DNA from: Paenibacillus silvisoli
GTDB taxonomy: Bacteria > Bacillota > Bacilli > Paenibacillales > Paenibacillaceae
DNA length: 64,000 nt
Direction: 5' to 3'
Assembly: GCF_030866765.1 (NCBI RefSeq)
Contig: NZ_CP133017.1
Span: 2,462,001 to 2,526,000 of the forward strand
Part shown: piece by piece, positions 1 to 9,396 of the stretch
How the letters are laid out: each line of letters opens with the position of its first letter
How positions within the stretch are numbered: position 1 is the first letter of the stretch
Notes under the pieces: model-generated
The model's database searches: none
Seen by the model: only the letters and a program-made list of their open reading frames with translations
What the model was told of the DNA's origin: nothing
Program-made: the position numbers and the translations under genes

Positions 1-749
1 TCAATCTGATGGAGGGGCATGTTGCCCTATTCGTCGATACGACACCCAGCGTTATGATTTTGCCGACGACGTTTTTCGATCATGTGCAGCATGCCGAAGA
101 AAACAGGCAAACCCCGTTTATCGGGACGTATTTACGCTGGGTCCGTTTCTTCGGAATCGCGGCATCGTTGTTTCTGCTCCCGCTGTGGTTTCTCTTTACG
201 ATTCAACCCGAGCTGAAGCCGCCCGCGCTGGATTTCATCGGTGCCCAGAAAGCAGGCAGGCTGCCAATGGTAGCGCAGTTTCTGCTGGCCGAGATCGGGG
301 TCGATTTAATGCGAATGGCATCCATCCACACGCCGACGCCGCTTGCGACAGCAATGTCCTTGATCGCGGCAATTTTAATCGGAGACATCGCTGTCAAGAC
401 GGGTCTCTTCGTTAATGAAGTCGTGTTATATATGGCCATTTCCGCTATCGGGATGTTCGCTACTCCAAGCTATGAATTGGGACTTGCCAACCGAATGATA
501 AGGCTGCTGCTGATCGTGATGGTGGCTGCCTTCAAAGTGCCGGGCTTCGTGATCGCCTCGACGATCGTGTTTATTATGCTGGTCATGGAGCGCTCGTTCA
601 ATCGTCCCTACATGTGGCCGCTTATCCCTTTTGATCTTAGAGGAATTATGAGTATAATAATTCGGACGCCGGTTTTGTCGAACCGGACCCGTCCGAATTT
701 GCTCAAGCCTCAGCAGCGCGATCGCATGCCGAACGATAAATACCACTGA
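1..749 (+). CDS. spoVAF: Stage V sporulation protein AF (GerA-family membrane protein), 3' part
   Basis: The reading frame is open from the left edge, so only the C-terminal ~249 residues are present. The visible part has several hydrophobic membrane segments (for example the one beginning RFFGIAASLFLLPLW) and the motif ATPSYELGLANRM, both typical of the GerA-type germinant receptor A-subunit family. SpoVAF is a spore inner-membrane protein linked to germination and dipicolinate channel function. The assignment to SpoVAF rather than a GerAA paralogue rests mostly on position: it is followed directly by lysA, as at the end of the B. subtilis spoVA operon. The C-terminal tail is basic and hydrophilic. 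Confidence 0.82.
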   Translation, partial: NLMEGHVALFVDTTPSVMILPTTFFDHVQHAEENRQTPFIGTYLRWVRFFGIAASLFLLPLWFLFTIQPELKPPALDFIGAQKAGRLPMVAQFLLAEIGVDLMRMASIHTPTPLATAMSLIAAILIGDIAVKTGLFVNEVVLYMAISAIGMFATPSYELGLANRMIRLLLIVMVAAFKVPGFVIASTIVFIMLVMERSFNRPYMWPLIPFDLRGIMSIIIRTPVLSNRTRPNLLKPQQRDRMPNDKYH

Positions 750-879
750 TCCTTTAAAAAAATGCAAATGAAATGTGGATTTATCCATTTCGGCCATTGA
801 CGAAAAACGCTATACTGATGTTAAATGGTGCAAACATAACGATTAGCATTTCATGGGAGAATATGGAGGGTAAAATTCA

Positions 880-2211
880 ATGTACTTACACGGTACCAGC
901 AAAATCAACGCACAAGGCCATCTTGAAATCGGCGGCTGCGACACAGCCGATCTGGCCGCACAATTCGGCACGCCGCTTTACATCGTCGACGAGACGCTCG
1001 TTCGCCAAAGAGCGCGTGAGTACGTGGAATCTTTCCGCGCTTCCGGTCTTAAGTTCCAAGTAGCCTATGCAAGCAAAGCGTTCAGCGTGATGGCGATGTG
1101 CGCGATTGCCGAGCAAGAAGGACTGTCGCTGGACGTCGTTTCCGACGGCGAGCTTTACACGGCGCTTAAAGCCGGCTTCCCGGCAGCGCGCATTCACTTC
1201 CACGGCAACAACAAAACGCCTGACGAAATCAACATGGCGCTTGACGCAAACATCGGCTGCTTCGTAGTCGACAACTTCAACGAAATGCACCTGCTGAACG
1301 CATTGGCGGGCGACAAGGGCAAAAAAGTAAACGTATTGCTTCGCATTACGCCAGGCGTAGAAGCACATACGCATGACTATATCTCGACGGGCCAAACCGA
1401 CTCCAAATTCGGCTTCGACCTTGGCAACGGCACGGCGTACAAAGCGATTCAAGAAGCGGATGCGCAGCCGAACCTTGAGCTGCTCGGCGTTCACTCGCAT
1501 ATCGGCTCGCAAATTTTCGAAGTCGAAGGCTTCCAAATGGCTGTCGACAAAGTAGCGGGCTTCGCCGTTCAAGTGCGCGAAGAGCTGAATATCACGTTCC
1601 GCGTCATCAACCTTGGCGGCGGTTTCGGCATCCGCTACGTGGAAGGCGATACGCCGCTTCCGATCTCGCAATATGTAAAGGCGATCACCGATTCCATCAA
1701 AACGAACTTCTCGAACGCGGGCTACCCGCTTCCTGAAATTTGGGTCGAGCCGGGCCGCAGCATGGTTGGCGACGCAGGCACGACATTGTACACGATCGGG
1801 ACAAGCAAAGAAATCCCGGGCGTTCGCAAATACATCGCCGTTGACGGCGGTATGACAGACAACCCGCGTCCGGCTCTGTACGAGTCGAGGTACGAAGCGG
1901 TCATCGCGAACCGCGCTAACGCGCCGGTTGAAGAAACGGTTACGGTTGCGGGCAAATGCTGCGAGAGCGGCGACAAATTGATTATCGATATCGAGCTGCC
2001 TAAAGCGGAAAACGGCGACTTGCTTGCTGTATTCTGCACGGGAGCGTACAATTATGCTATGGCGAGCAACTATAACCGCATTCGCCGTCCGGCAGTCGTC
2101 TTCGTTAAAGACGGCGCGGCTGACCTAGCTGTCAAACGGGAATCGCTTGACGATATTATCGGCAATGATGTCATTCCTGCGCGCATGCAGCAAACGTCGG
2201 CAGCTAAATAA
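880..2211 (+). CDS. lysA: Diaminopimelate decarboxylase
   Basis: This is the last step of lysine synthesis, converting meso-diaminopimelate to L-lysine and CO2 with pyridoxal phosphate. The 443-residue protein matches the usual family length. The PLP lysine is K66 in VAYASKAF; a glycine-rich phosphate loop (NLGGGFGIRY) and the CESGD substrate motif near the C terminus are present. The ATG is preceded by a GGAGGG-like site (865-870). The gene sits between spoVAF and ppiB as in B. subtilis. No lysine riboswitch was recognised in the 130-nt gap upstream; TTGACG at 798-803 might be part of a promoter there, but the -10 is ambiguous. Confidence 0.96.
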   Translation: MYLHGTSKINAQGHLEIGGCDTADLAAQFGTPLYIVDETLVRQRAREYVESFRASGLKFQVAYASKAFSVMAMCAIAEQEGLSLDVVSDGELYTALKAGFPAARIHFHGNNKTPDEINMALDANIGCFVVDNFNEMHLLNALAGDKGKKVNVLLRITPGVEAHTHDYISTGQTDSKFGFDLGNGTAYKAIQEADAQPNLELLGVHSHIGSQIFEVEGFQMAVDKVAGFAVQVREELNITFRVINLGGGFGIRYVEGDTPLPISQYVKAITDSIKTNFSNAGYPLPEIWVEPGRSMVGDAGTTLYTIGTSKEIPGVRKYIAVDGGMTDNPRPALYESRYEAVIANRANAPVEETVTVAGKCCESGDKLIIDIELPKAENGDLLAVFCTGAYNYAMASNYNRIRRPAVVFVKDGAADLAVKRESLDDIIGNDVIPARMQQTSAAK

Positions 2212-2237
2212 TTGTGTTTTGAGGAGGCAGCAATTCA

Positions 2238-2669
2238 ATGGCAAAGCAAGCATTCATTACAATGGAGAACGGCGCCGAAGTCGTTCTTGACCTCTTCGAC
2301 AAGGATGCTCCGAACACGGTAGCAAACTTCGAGAAGCTGGCGAACGAAGGCTTCTATAACGGTTTGACGTTCCACCGCGTCATTCCGGGCTTCGTAGCGC
2401 AAGGCGGTTGCCCGAACGGTTCCGGCACTGGCGGCCCGGGCTACCAAATCAACTGCGAGATCAACCCGAACAAGCATGAGCGCGGATCGCTCGCAATGGC
2501 GCACGCCGGCCGCAACACGGGCGGCAGCCAATTCTATATCGCGTACCAGCCGCAGCCGCATCTTGACGGCGGCCACACCGTTTTCGGTAAAGTGGCGAAA
2601 GGCATGGAGCATGTCGACGCTTTCAAAGGCCGCGACAAAATGAGCAAGGTTGAAGTAAAAGAGGTTTAA
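2238..2669 (+). CDS. ppiB: Peptidyl-prolyl cis-trans isomerase, cyclophilin type
   Basis: A cytoplasmic cyclophilin that speeds cis-trans isomerisation of prolyl peptide bonds during folding. At 143 residues it is a single cyclophilin domain without a signal peptide. The catalytic region [13 protein letters not shown] and the active-site stretch [15 protein letters not shown] are clear. The ATG follows TTGAGGAGGC at 2219-2228. It lies 26 bp after lysA, probably co-transcribed, and ends in a strong terminator. Confidence 0.96.
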   Translation: MAKQAFITMENGAEVVLDLFDKDAPNTVANFEKLANEGFYNGLTFHRVIPGFVAQGGCPNGSGTGGPGYQINCEINPNKHERGSLAMAHAGRNTGGSQFYIAYQPQPHLDGGHTVFGKVAKGMEHVDAFKGRDKMSKVEVKEV

Positions 2670-2683
2670 TAGACCGGGAAATA

Positions 2684-2726
2684 ACCCGCGGACCGATGCA
2701 GCTGCATCGGTTTCGCGGGTTTTCTT
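2684..2726 (+). terminator. Intrinsic terminator after ppiB
   Basis: ACCCGCG (2684-2690) pairs with CGCGGGT (2714-2720), with an inner stem CCGATGCA/TGCATCGG, followed by a short T tract. Confidence 0.85.
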
Positions 2727-2756
2727 ATTGCCGCCGGCCAGCGCGGCCGCGAATAA

Positions 2757-3095
2757 CAATTCGCATGCATACCGATAATAGATGAATCGTGCGCAGCCAT
2801 TGCGTTGTTTTACGGCATCATGTTCTGGCTGCCCAAACGATTCTCGCTTCCCGTTACCGTTCTGTTGCTGTGTTTCGGCACGGCGATCGCCAGCACGCTC
2901 GATAATTCGATCGGCGGTCATATTTTTGACCTGTACGACATCATGGACGGACCGGAATATGCGAACATGGATCTCATGGTATATCCGCTCTATGAATACG
3001 GATATCTTCTTTATCACTCCTTCGCTTTATACTTGCTGTCACAGACCGCTACGGTATACTTTTATAAATTTATTGCGAGGCAGCCGCAAAATTGA
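2757..3095 (+). pseudogene. Possible remnant of a small multi-pass membrane protein
   Basis: An open frame runs from 2757 to the stop at 3095, but the first possible starts inside it (TTG 2805, ATG 2820) have no ribosome binding site and fall in the middle of what looks like a membrane protein. About 96-112 residues can be read, with hydrophobic segments (LPVTVLLLCFGTAIAS and YHSFALYLLSQTATVYF). The composition and the DLMVYPLYEYG stretch remind me of the CBO0543-type membrane proteins of spore-formers, but this is a weak recognition. An N-terminally truncated copy is the most economical reading; a short functional protein from TTG 2805 is possible. Confidence 0.4.
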
Positions 3096-3139
3096 AGAGA
3101 AGCAGCGATGCAGCAATGATAAATCCTTGCATTTTTCAT

Positions 3140-3170
3140 TGACCAGTGGTACTATTTCAACAATATAATG
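3140..3170 (+). promoter_or_regulatory. Probable sigma-A promoter of the riboflavin operon
   Basis: TTGACC (3140-3145) and a perfect TATAAT (3165-3170) are separated by 19 nt, a little wide. Transcription would start near 3177 and run into the FMN riboswitch. Confidence 0.6.
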
Positions 3171-3233
3171 GCAAGTTAAACTGTAGGGTTTGGACGAATG
3201 CCATTATCGATAACTTCAAATTTACGTGCTTTC

Positions 3234-3407
3234 CTTCGGGGTAGGGTGAAATTCCCAACCGGCGGTGATCAAAGGGGCGGTAGCCCGCTTTGTCAGTCCG
3301 TGACCCGGTTCGCATTGGTGTAGACGCCGCGAGGCGTACAGCAGGCGAAGCGGTGGACCTGGTGAAAATCCGGGACCGACAGTAAAGTCTGGATGGGAGA
3401 AGGAGAC
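3234..3407 (+). promoter_or_regulatory. FMN riboswitch (RFN element)
   Basis: The conserved RFN core is easy to follow: GGGTGAAATTCCCAACCGG at the 5' side, CAGTCCGTGACCCGG in the middle, the GTGGACCTGGTGAAAATCC segment, and the closing GACAGTAAAGTCTGGATGGG plus AGAAGGAG. When FMN is abundant this element shuts off riboflavin synthesis genes. It precedes ribD by about 150 nt; the terminator at 3521-3558 is the likely expression platform. Confidence 0.97.
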
Positions 3408-3520
3408 GTTAGCGCGAATGCCATTTTTTCATGTCTCGCCAACTTTGTTCCTTTTTTCACATAGTTGTCGAGTCTGTTTGGATGTGTCTTCGAATGCGTC
3501 CCTGAACGATTTGTGAACCC

Positions 3521-3558
3521 ATCACCCCGTTGGCTGACTGCCGAGGGGTGATTTTTTG
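3521..3558 (+). terminator. Terminator of the FMN riboswitch, overlapping the ribD ribosome binding site
   Basis: ATCACCCC (3521-3528) pairs perfectly with GGGGTGAT (3545-3552), with an inner GGC/GCC, then TTTTT. The ribD start codon is only 8 nt beyond the stem and the best ribosome binding site (GAGGGG, 3543-3548) lies in the 3' arm, so the same hairpin could also block translation. Confidence 0.88.
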
Positions 3559-3560
3559 TT

Positions 3561-4694
3561 ATGTCGATCGAGATTTTAAACGATGAAACGTATATGCGGC
3601 TGGCGCTGGATATGGCGGGCAAGGCGCAGGGCCAGACGGACATCAATCCGGTAGTCGGCTGCGTCGTCGTCAAAGAAGGCCGCATCGTCGGCCTTGGCGC
3701 GCATCTCCGCCGGGGAGAGGGCCATGCCGAGGTGCATGCGTTGAAAATGGCGGGCGAACAGGCGGAAGGCGCCACGGTCTATGTGACGCTGGAGCCTTGC
3801 AGCCATCACGGCAAAACGCCGCCATGCTGCGAGCGGCTCATCGAGGCGAAGGCAGCGCGCGTCGTCGTCGCCTGCACCGATCCGAACCCGCAGGTTGCGG
3901 GCCGTGGGATCGAGCGGCTTAGACAGGCCGGTATTGCCGTCGACGTAGGGCTGCTTGGAGACGAGTCGATGCGGATGAACGAAATGTTCAATAAATATAT
4001 CGTCACCCGGCTGCCGTTCGTGACGATGAAATCGGCGATGACGCTGGACGGAAAGCTGGCGGCGAAGACTAGCGACAGCCGGTACGTGAGCGGCCCGTCG
4101 GCAAGAGAGCTGACGCATACGCTCCGGCATCGCCATATGGGCATCATGGTTGGCGTCGAGACGGCGCTTGCGGATGATCCCGAGCTGACGACCCGGCTGT
4201 CGGTGCCGGCGGTGCATCCGATCCGGATCATCGTCGACTCATCCTTGCGGCTGCCGCTGAACGCGCGCATGCTGCAGGATCGTACGTCCCGCGTCATCGT
4301 GCTCACGACGTCTAGAGCTGACGCTTCGAAGCGTGACGCGCTCATCGCAGCCGGCGTAGAGGTGATCGCTTGCGGCGATGGCGAACGCGTTGATCTGCAG
4401 CTCGCGATGCAGGAGCTGGGCGCGCGAGAGATCGGCTCGATATTGCTCGAGGGCGGCGGCAAGCTGAACGGCGCGATGCTGGAGCTCGGATTGATCGATA
4501 AGCTGCTGCTGTTCGTAGCGCCGAAGGTCATCGGCGGTTCCGAGGCGCCAGGCGTCTTCCAATTCGGCGGCTTCGAGAAAATGGCCGATGCGATCCGGCT
4601 TCAGGATATGTCGGTAGAGAAAATCGGCGGCGACGTGCTGATCAGCGGTTACTTTCGCAGCCCGTCCGGCCACCACTCCGGTGGAGCCGAATAA
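3561..4694 (+). CDS. ribD: Bifunctional riboflavin deaminase/reductase RibD
   Basis: Catalyses the deamination of diaminohydroxyphosphoribosylaminopyrimidine and the following side-chain reduction in riboflavin synthesis. The N-terminal ~145 residues form the zinc deaminase domain with the HAEVHAL motif and the zinc cysteines in PCSHHGKTPPC. The C-terminal half is the NADPH reductase domain, beginning near VTMKSAMTLDGKLA. 377 residues is normal. The ATG at 3561 comes straight after the terminator T run. First gene of ribD-ribE-ribBA-ribH. Confidence 0.97.
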   Translation: MSIEILNDETYMRLALDMAGKAQGQTDINPVVGCVVVKEGRIVGLGAHLRRGEGHAEVHALKMAGEQAEGATVYVTLEPCSHHGKTPPCCERLIEAKAARVVVACTDPNPQVAGRGIERLRQAGIAVDVGLLGDESMRMNEMFNKYIVTRLPFVTMKSAMTLDGKLAAKTSDSRYVSGPSARELTHTLRHRHMGIMVGVETALADDPELTTRLSVPAVHPIRIIVDSSLRLPLNARMLQDRTSRVIVLTTSRADASKRDALIAAGVEVIACGDGERVDLQLAMQELGAREIGSILLEGGGKLNGAMLELGLIDKLLLFVAPKVIGGSEAPGVFQFGGFEKMADAIRLQDMSVEKIGGDVLISGYFRSPSGHHSGGAE

Positions 4695-4731
4695 CGTACG
4701 GAAGGGCTAGGGAGAGGAGGAGAGATATAGA

Positions 4732-5418
4732 ATGTTCACCGGGCTTATCGAAGAAATCGGGTCGTTAAAGAAGGTTCACCGACAAGGCGAAGCGATGGTG
4801 CTGACCATTGAAGGGCCGCATGTGCTGAAGGATGCCGCCATCGGCGACAGCATTTCGGTCAACGGCGTATGCTTGACGGTAACCGAGCTGCAGAGCGCTT
4901 CCATCTTCACGGTCGATGTCATGCCGCAAACGTTTCGCCATACGAACCTGAAAAATATCCGGCCTGGCGAGAAGGTCAATTTGGAGCGGGCCATGCAAGC
5001 GGGCGGACGCTTCGGCGGACATATCGTTCAAGGCCATGTAGACGGCACGGGCGAAGTGCTTTCCAGAGAAAACAATGCGAACGCGGTCGTGTTTACGATC
5101 AGGCTGCATGACGCAAGTCTCATGCGCTACATTATCCCGCAGGGCTCCGTCACGCTGGACGGCATCAGCTTGACGGTGGTAAACGCGGGCGAAACGAGCT
5201 TTTCCGTTTCCATTATTCCGCATACGCTCCGCGAGACGGCGCTGCAGCTGAAGCAGGCGGGGAGCGAAATCAACGTGGAGTGCGACGTGCTCGGCAAATA
5301 TGTCGACCATCTGCTTCATTTCAAAGGCGCTGGTTCAGGCGAAGGAAACGGCGGCCCATCCGCCCCGGCCAAGAGCGGCATTACGGCGGCGTTTTTGGCG
5401 GAGAACGGATTTTTCTAG
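4732..5418 (+). CDS. ribE: Riboflavin synthase, alpha chain
   Basis: Converts two molecules of dimethylribityllumazine into riboflavin and a pyrimidine that is recycled. The two tandem lumazine-binding repeats are visible, each with its own start motif (MFTGLIEE at residue 1 and FGGHIVQGHVDGTG opening the second at about residue 97). At 228 residues it has a short Gly/Ser/Ala-rich extension beyond the usual ~215. GGAGAGGAGGAGA lies upstream. It is 37 bp after ribD. Confidence 0.96.
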   Translation: MFTGLIEEIGSLKKVHRQGEAMVLTIEGPHVLKDAAIGDSISVNGVCLTVTELQSASIFTVDVMPQTFRHTNLKNIRPGEKVNLERAMQAGGRFGGHIVQGHVDGTGEVLSRENNANAVVFTIRLHDASLMRYIIPQGSVTLDGISLTVVNAGETSFSVSIIPHTLRETALQLKQAGSEINVECDVLGKYVDHLLHFKGAGSGEGNGGPSAPAKSGITAAFLAENGFF

Positions 5419-5469
5419 GATGCTTTCATCCGGAACGGCAACCAACCTTAATGAGGAGAGTGAGAAACG

Positions 5470-6690
5470 ATGAATAGCGCCGCATTTAATACAATTGAAG
5501 AAGCGATCTACGATTTGATATTGGGCAAAGCCATCATTGTCGTCGATGACGAGGACCGCGAGAATGAGGGCGATCTGATCGCGCTGGCGAGCAAAGCGAC
5601 GCCGGAAGTGATCAACTTCATGATTACCGAAGCCCGCGGCCTGGTATGCGTGCCGATAACGGCAGAGCGCGCCGAGGAGCTGGATTTGCCGCCGATGGTG
5701 CAGCGCAACACCGATTACCACGGAACGGCGTTCACCGTTTCGGTCGACCATGCGTCGACGACGACGGGCATTTCCGCCTACGAGCGGTCGCAAACGATTC
5801 AAGCGCTGATCGATCCGAACACGAAGGCGGACGATTTCCGTCGTCCGGGTCATATTTTCCCATTGATCGCGAAGAAAGGCGGCGTCCTGCGCCGGGCCGG
5901 CCACACGGAGGCCGCTATCGATTTAGCCCGTATGTGCGGCTCCACGCCGGCGGCTGTCATTTGCGAAATCATTAAAGAGGACGGCTCGATGGCCCGCCTT
6001 CCGGATCTGATCGAGTTCAAAGAGAAGCACGACTTGAAGCTGATTTCGATTCAGGAGCTGATCCATTACCGCAACGAGAAGGAGAAGCTGGTCGAGCGCG
6101 TCGTCGACGTGAAAATGCCGACCGACTTCGGCGTCTTCCGCGCGGTAGGCTATACGAACGAGGTCGACAACAAGGAGCACGTCGCGCTCGTGAAAGGCGA
6201 AATCGATCCTTCGCAGCCGACGCTCGTCCGCGTACATTCCGAGTGCTTGACCGGCGATGTCTTCCACTCGCACCGCTGCGATTGCGGTCCGCAGCTGGAA
6301 GCCGCGCTACGCCAAATTAACGAAGCCGGCAGAGGCGTGCTGCTGTACATGCGCCAGGAAGGCCGCGGAATCGGCCTGATCAACAAATTGAAGGCGTACC
6401 AGCTGCAGGAGCAGGGATTGGATACGGTCGACGCGAATATTAAACTGGGCTTTAAGCCCGACCTTCGCGATTACGGCATCGGCGCGCAAATTTTGAAGGA
6501 TCTCGGCATCCGCAAAATGCGCCTGCTTACGAATAATCCGCGCAAAATCCGCGGCTTGGAAGGCTACGGAATCGAGGTTGTCGAGCGCGTTCCGATTCAG
6601 ATGGACGCGAACGAAGACAACAACAACTATTTGCTCACGAAAAAATCAAAGCTCGGCCATCTGCTGAAGTTTGATGATATGCCGCAATAA
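5470..6690 (+). CDS. ribBA: Bifunctional DHBP synthase / GTP cyclohydrolase II
   Basis: Provides both precursors of riboflavin: 3,4-dihydroxybutanone 4-phosphate from ribulose 5-phosphate, and the pyrimidine from GTP. The N-terminal DHBP synthase half has [11 protein letters not shown] and the later RAGHTEAA. The C-terminal GTP cyclohydrolase II half has the zinc cysteines in [17 protein letters not shown] and [11 protein letters not shown]. 406 residues is the standard fused length. Preceded by GAGGAGAG. Confidence 0.97.
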   Translation: MNSAAFNTIEEAIYDLILGKAIIVVDDEDRENEGDLIALASKATPEVINFMITEARGLVCVPITAERAEELDLPPMVQRNTDYHGTAFTVSVDHASTTTGISAYERSQTIQALIDPNTKADDFRRPGHIFPLIAKKGGVLRRAGHTEAAIDLARMCGSTPAAVICEIIKEDGSMARLPDLIEFKEKHDLKLISIQELIHYRNEKEKLVERVVDVKMPTDFGVFRAVGYTNEVDNKEHVALVKGEIDPSQPTLVRVHSECLTGDVFHSHRCDCGPQLEAALRQINEAGRGVLLYMRQEGRGIGLINKLKAYQLQEQGLDTVDANIKLGFKPDLRDYGIGAQILKDLGIRKMRLLTNNPRKIRGLEGYGIEVVERVPIQMDANEDNNNYLLTKKSKLGHLLKFDDMPQ

Positions 6691-6737
6691 CACTATACTT
6701 ACCTTGCCAGCAAGGATAACCGAAAGGATGAATTTCA

Positions 6738-7208
6738 ATGCCGCAAGTATTTGAAGGTCACTTAATTTCCGAAGGATTGCGATATGGCGTCGTTGTCGGA
6801 CGTTTTAACGAATTTATTTCCAGCAAGCTGCTGGGCGGCGCGCTTGACGCTTTCAAGCGTCACGGCGCGGCCGACAGCGAAGTGGACGTCGCTTGGGTTC
6901 CGGGCGCGTTCGAAATTCCGCTTATCGCGCAAAAAATGGCGGAGAGCGGCAAGTACGACGCCGTTATTACGCTTGGCGCCGTTATCCGGGGGTCAACGCC
7001 TCACTTTGACTACGTGTGCAACGAAGCGGCGAAGGGCGTTGCCGCGATCGGCCTGAAAACCGGCGTACCGACGATTTTCGGCGTATTGACCGTCGATTCC
7101 ATCGAGCAGGCGATTGAGCGCGCAGGCACGAAGGCCGGCAACAAAGGCTGGGAAGCGGCCGTTACGGCGATCGAAATGGCGAACCTGACGAAGGTGCTTC
7201 AAGGTTAA
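6738..7208 (+). CDS. ribH: 6,7-dimethyl-8-ribityllumazine synthase
   Basis: Penultimate riboflavin step, condensing the pyrimidinedione with dihydroxybutanone phosphate; the family forms 60-subunit capsids in Bacillus. The 156-residue protein has the substrate motifs [25 protein letters not shown] and FGVLTVDS. It closes the riboflavin operon, 47 bp after ribBA. No terminator separates it from scpA 31 bp on, so some readthrough into scpAB is likely. Confidence 0.97.
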   Translation: MPQVFEGHLISEGLRYGVVVGRFNEFISSKLLGGALDAFKRHGAADSEVDVAWVPGAFEIPLIAQKMAESGKYDAVITLGAVIRGSTPHFDYVCNEAAKGVAAIGLKTGVPTIFGVLTVDSIEQAIERAGTKAGNKGWEAAVTAIEMANLTKVLQG

Positions 7209-7239
7209 GACTATATAGAAGTAGGAGTTGGCTCTCACC

Positions 7240-8022
7240 ATGACGGTGACGTATAAGCTTGAAACGTTCGAAGGACCGCTCGATCTTCTGCTTCATCTTA
7301 TCGATAAAGCGGAAATCGACATTCATGAGGTGTCCATCAGCGAAATTACCGATCAATATATGGACTACTTGAATGCGATGCAGGAGCTCGAGCTGGAGGT
7401 TACGAGCGAATTTCTCGTCATGGCGGCCACTCTGCTGTCCATCAAGAGCAAGCAGCTGCTTCCGAAGCCGCCGGTCATTGAGGACGACTATTACGAGGAA
7501 TGGCCAGAAGAAGGTCTCGATCCGCGCGATGAGCTGATCGCGAAGCTGATCGAGTACCGGAAATACAAGCAAATTGCCGAGCAGCTGCGCGAGCAGGAAT
7601 TCGAACGGAGCCTGGTGTATACGAAAGAGCCGGAGGATTTGACTCCTTATATGAAGGCGGTTCCGGAAAATCCCGTAAAGGGGCTGAACGTCGCCGATCT
7701 CATCGCGGCATTCCAGAAGGCGCTCCGCAGGGCGGCAAGACGCAATGTCATCGCGACCATTCAGCGCGACGAAATATCGGTCAAAGACCGGATACGCGAT
7801 ATTATCGACGTGCTGCGCGAGTACGAAACGGTCCGCTTCTCCAAGCTGATCCGCGAAGACATGAGCCGGCACGAGGTGGTCGTTACGTTTCTGGCGCTGC
7901 TCGAGCTGATGAAGATGAAGCATATCCGCTGCTTCCAGCACAGCCTGTTTGATGATATCGTCGTTCATTGGAGAGGAGAAGCAGTCGAAGGTGGATTTCT
8001 CGAAACTGAAGTCGATTATTGA
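7240..8022 (+). CDS. scpA: Segregation and condensation protein A (kleisin)
   Basis: ScpA is the kleisin subunit that bridges the SMC dimer heads; with ScpB it forms the bacterial condensin. The N-terminal LETFEGPLDLLLHLI and the middle LLSIKSKQLLPKP are signatures of the family. The ATG at 7240, with GTAGGAG (7221-7227) upstream, is preferred over a TTG at 7228 that would sit on the binding site. 260 residues, as expected. Confidence 0.96.
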   Translation: MTVTYKLETFEGPLDLLLHLIDKAEIDIHEVSISEITDQYMDYLNAMQELELEVTSEFLVMAATLLSIKSKQLLPKPPVIEDDYYEEWPEEGLDPRDELIAKLIEYRKYKQIAEQLREQEFERSLVYTKEPEDLTPYMKAVPENPVKGLNVADLIAAFQKALRRAARRNVIATIQRDEISVKDRIRDIIDVLREYETVRFSKLIREDMSRHEVVVTFLALLELMKMKHIRCFQHSLFDDIVVHWRGEAVEGGFLETEVDY

Positions 8023-8620
8023 GGGACTGCTGTTCATGGCCGGGGATGAAGGGCTGACGCCGAAGCAGCTGTCCGAAATCCTTGAGCTCGAAGCGGCTGT
8101 TGCCTCCGACGTCGCTAAAGATTTAGCGAAGGAATTGAAAAGCAAGAAGCGCGGGGTCCAGGTTTCGTTCGTGGCCGGGGCATTCAGGCTCACGACGAAC
8201 CCGGCGCATTCCGCTTATTTTGAACGGATGGCCTATTCGCCGACCCGGTCCAGCCTGTCGCAGGCAGCGCTGGAGACGCTGTCCATCGTGGCGTACCGTC
8301 AGCCGATTACGCGGGTCGATATCGAAGAGATTCGTGGCGTGAAGAGCGACCGGGCGATTCAATCGCTCGTGAACAAGGATCTGATCGAGGAAGTGGGCCG
8401 CGCGGAACAGATCGGGCGTCCGATTCTATACGGGACGACGAAGTCGTTCCTCGATTATTTCGGGCTCGCCGGGCTGGACGCGCTGCCGGAGCCATCGGCG
8501 GTCGTCGATGATTCGCTGGACGAGCAGACGCAGGCGCTCTTCGAGAGACTGGAAGGCCGTCAAATGACGATCGAAGAAATGCCGATGCCGCTCTTGGAAG
8601 AGCGCGCAGACGAAGAGTAA
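7991..8620 (+). CDS. scpB: Segregation and condensation protein B
   Basis: Winged-helix dimer that binds ScpA in the SMC complex. The sequence LETLSIVAYRQPITRVDIEEIRG is the most conserved stretch of ScpB. I start it at GTG 7991 because GGAGAGGAG (7970-7978) lies 12 nt upstream; this leaves a 32-bp overlap with scpA, and 209 residues. A start at ATG 7949 would add 14 poorly conserved residues. Confidence 0.94.
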   Translation: MDFSKLKSIIEGLLFMAGDEGLTPKQLSEILELEAAVASDVAKDLAKELKSKKRGVQVSFVAGAFRLTTNPAHSAYFERMAYSPTRSSLSQAALETLSIVAYRQPITRVDIEEIRGVKSDRAIQSLVNKDLIEEVGRAEQIGRPILYGTTKSFLDYFGLAGLDALPEPSAVVDDSLDEQTQALFERLEGRQMTIEEMPMPLLEERADEE

Positions 8621-8690
8621 GGAAAAGAATGAGATTTGTCCGCAAGGTCATACTATATCCGACCAAATTAGGGAAACGGGGGAAATCGCC

Positions 8691-9386
8691 ATGATTGGCT
8701 ACCCGCTCGGATGGATGATCGGGGCAGGTCTCATTTTTTTGTTCGTGCTGATTGCGCTGTTGTCTCCCGTCGTCATTCGGGGACATGTGAAACGAATCGG
8801 GAGCGACGATGACGCCGAGCTTCGCGTCCGCGCGCTGCTTGGGCTGATTCACTACCATTGGCAGCTGCCGGTGGTGCGGTTCAAAGGCATGAGCGTTGAG
8901 CTTAAGAAGGAAATGACCGCGGAAAACGCGGGCGGCGGCGAGAGCGACGTGCGGATGAAGAACGTGGACGCGCATTCCATCATGCATTCCATTGACATGA
9001 CGCATATGCTGCTGAAGCATACGGACGATTTGCTCGGCTGGGTCCGAAACACGTTGAACCATGTCCACCTCACGGAGCTTCGCTGGAAGACGGCCGTCGG
9101 CACGGGCGACGCCATGTGGACCGCCATGCTGACCGGCATGGTGTGGTCGGTGAAGACGACCGCGCTCGGCGTCGCCTCCCAGCTGATCCGGCTGAACGCC
9201 GAACCCAACCTGACGGTCGAGCCGGTATACCAGAAGGCGTATTTTGCGACGGAAGGCCAGTTTACGGCGAAGGTTACGTTCGGCTATGCGATTTTCGCGG
9301 TCATACGGCTATACGTCCGGATGAAGCGGGCGCATGGCATTCCAGGCGGCCTGCTCGGGTTGCAGCGTATTTTGCTTCGCGGTTGA
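8691..9386 (+). CDS. ytfI: DUF2953-type membrane-associated protein (YtfI-like)
   Basis: 231 residues, with one N-terminal membrane segment (GAGLIFLFVLIALLSPVVI) followed by a mostly soluble domain containing WKTAVGTGDAMWTA, GTGDA being characteristic of the DUF2953 family. No biochemical function is known. Its partner position directly before ytfJ is the same as in B. subtilis ytfI-ytfJ and suggests a role in sporulation. A GGGGGAAA site precedes the ATG. Confidence 0.82.
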   Translation: MIGYPLGWMIGAGLIFLFVLIALLSPVVIRGHVKRIGSDDDAELRVRALLGLIHYHWQLPVVRFKGMSVELKKEMTAENAGGGESDVRMKNVDAHSIMHSIDMTHMLLKHTDDLLGWVRNTLNHVHLTELRWKTAVGTGDAMWTAMLTGMVWSVKTTALGVASQLIRLNAEPNLTVEPVYQKAYFATEGQFTAKVTFGYAIFAVIRLYVRMKRAHGIPGGLLGLQRILLRG

Positions 9387-9396
9387 TTCGAGTTTG

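Noticed and set aside
749-880. Lysine riboswitch upstream of lysA
   Set aside because: The gap is only 130 nt and none of the conserved lysine-box elements is recognisable.
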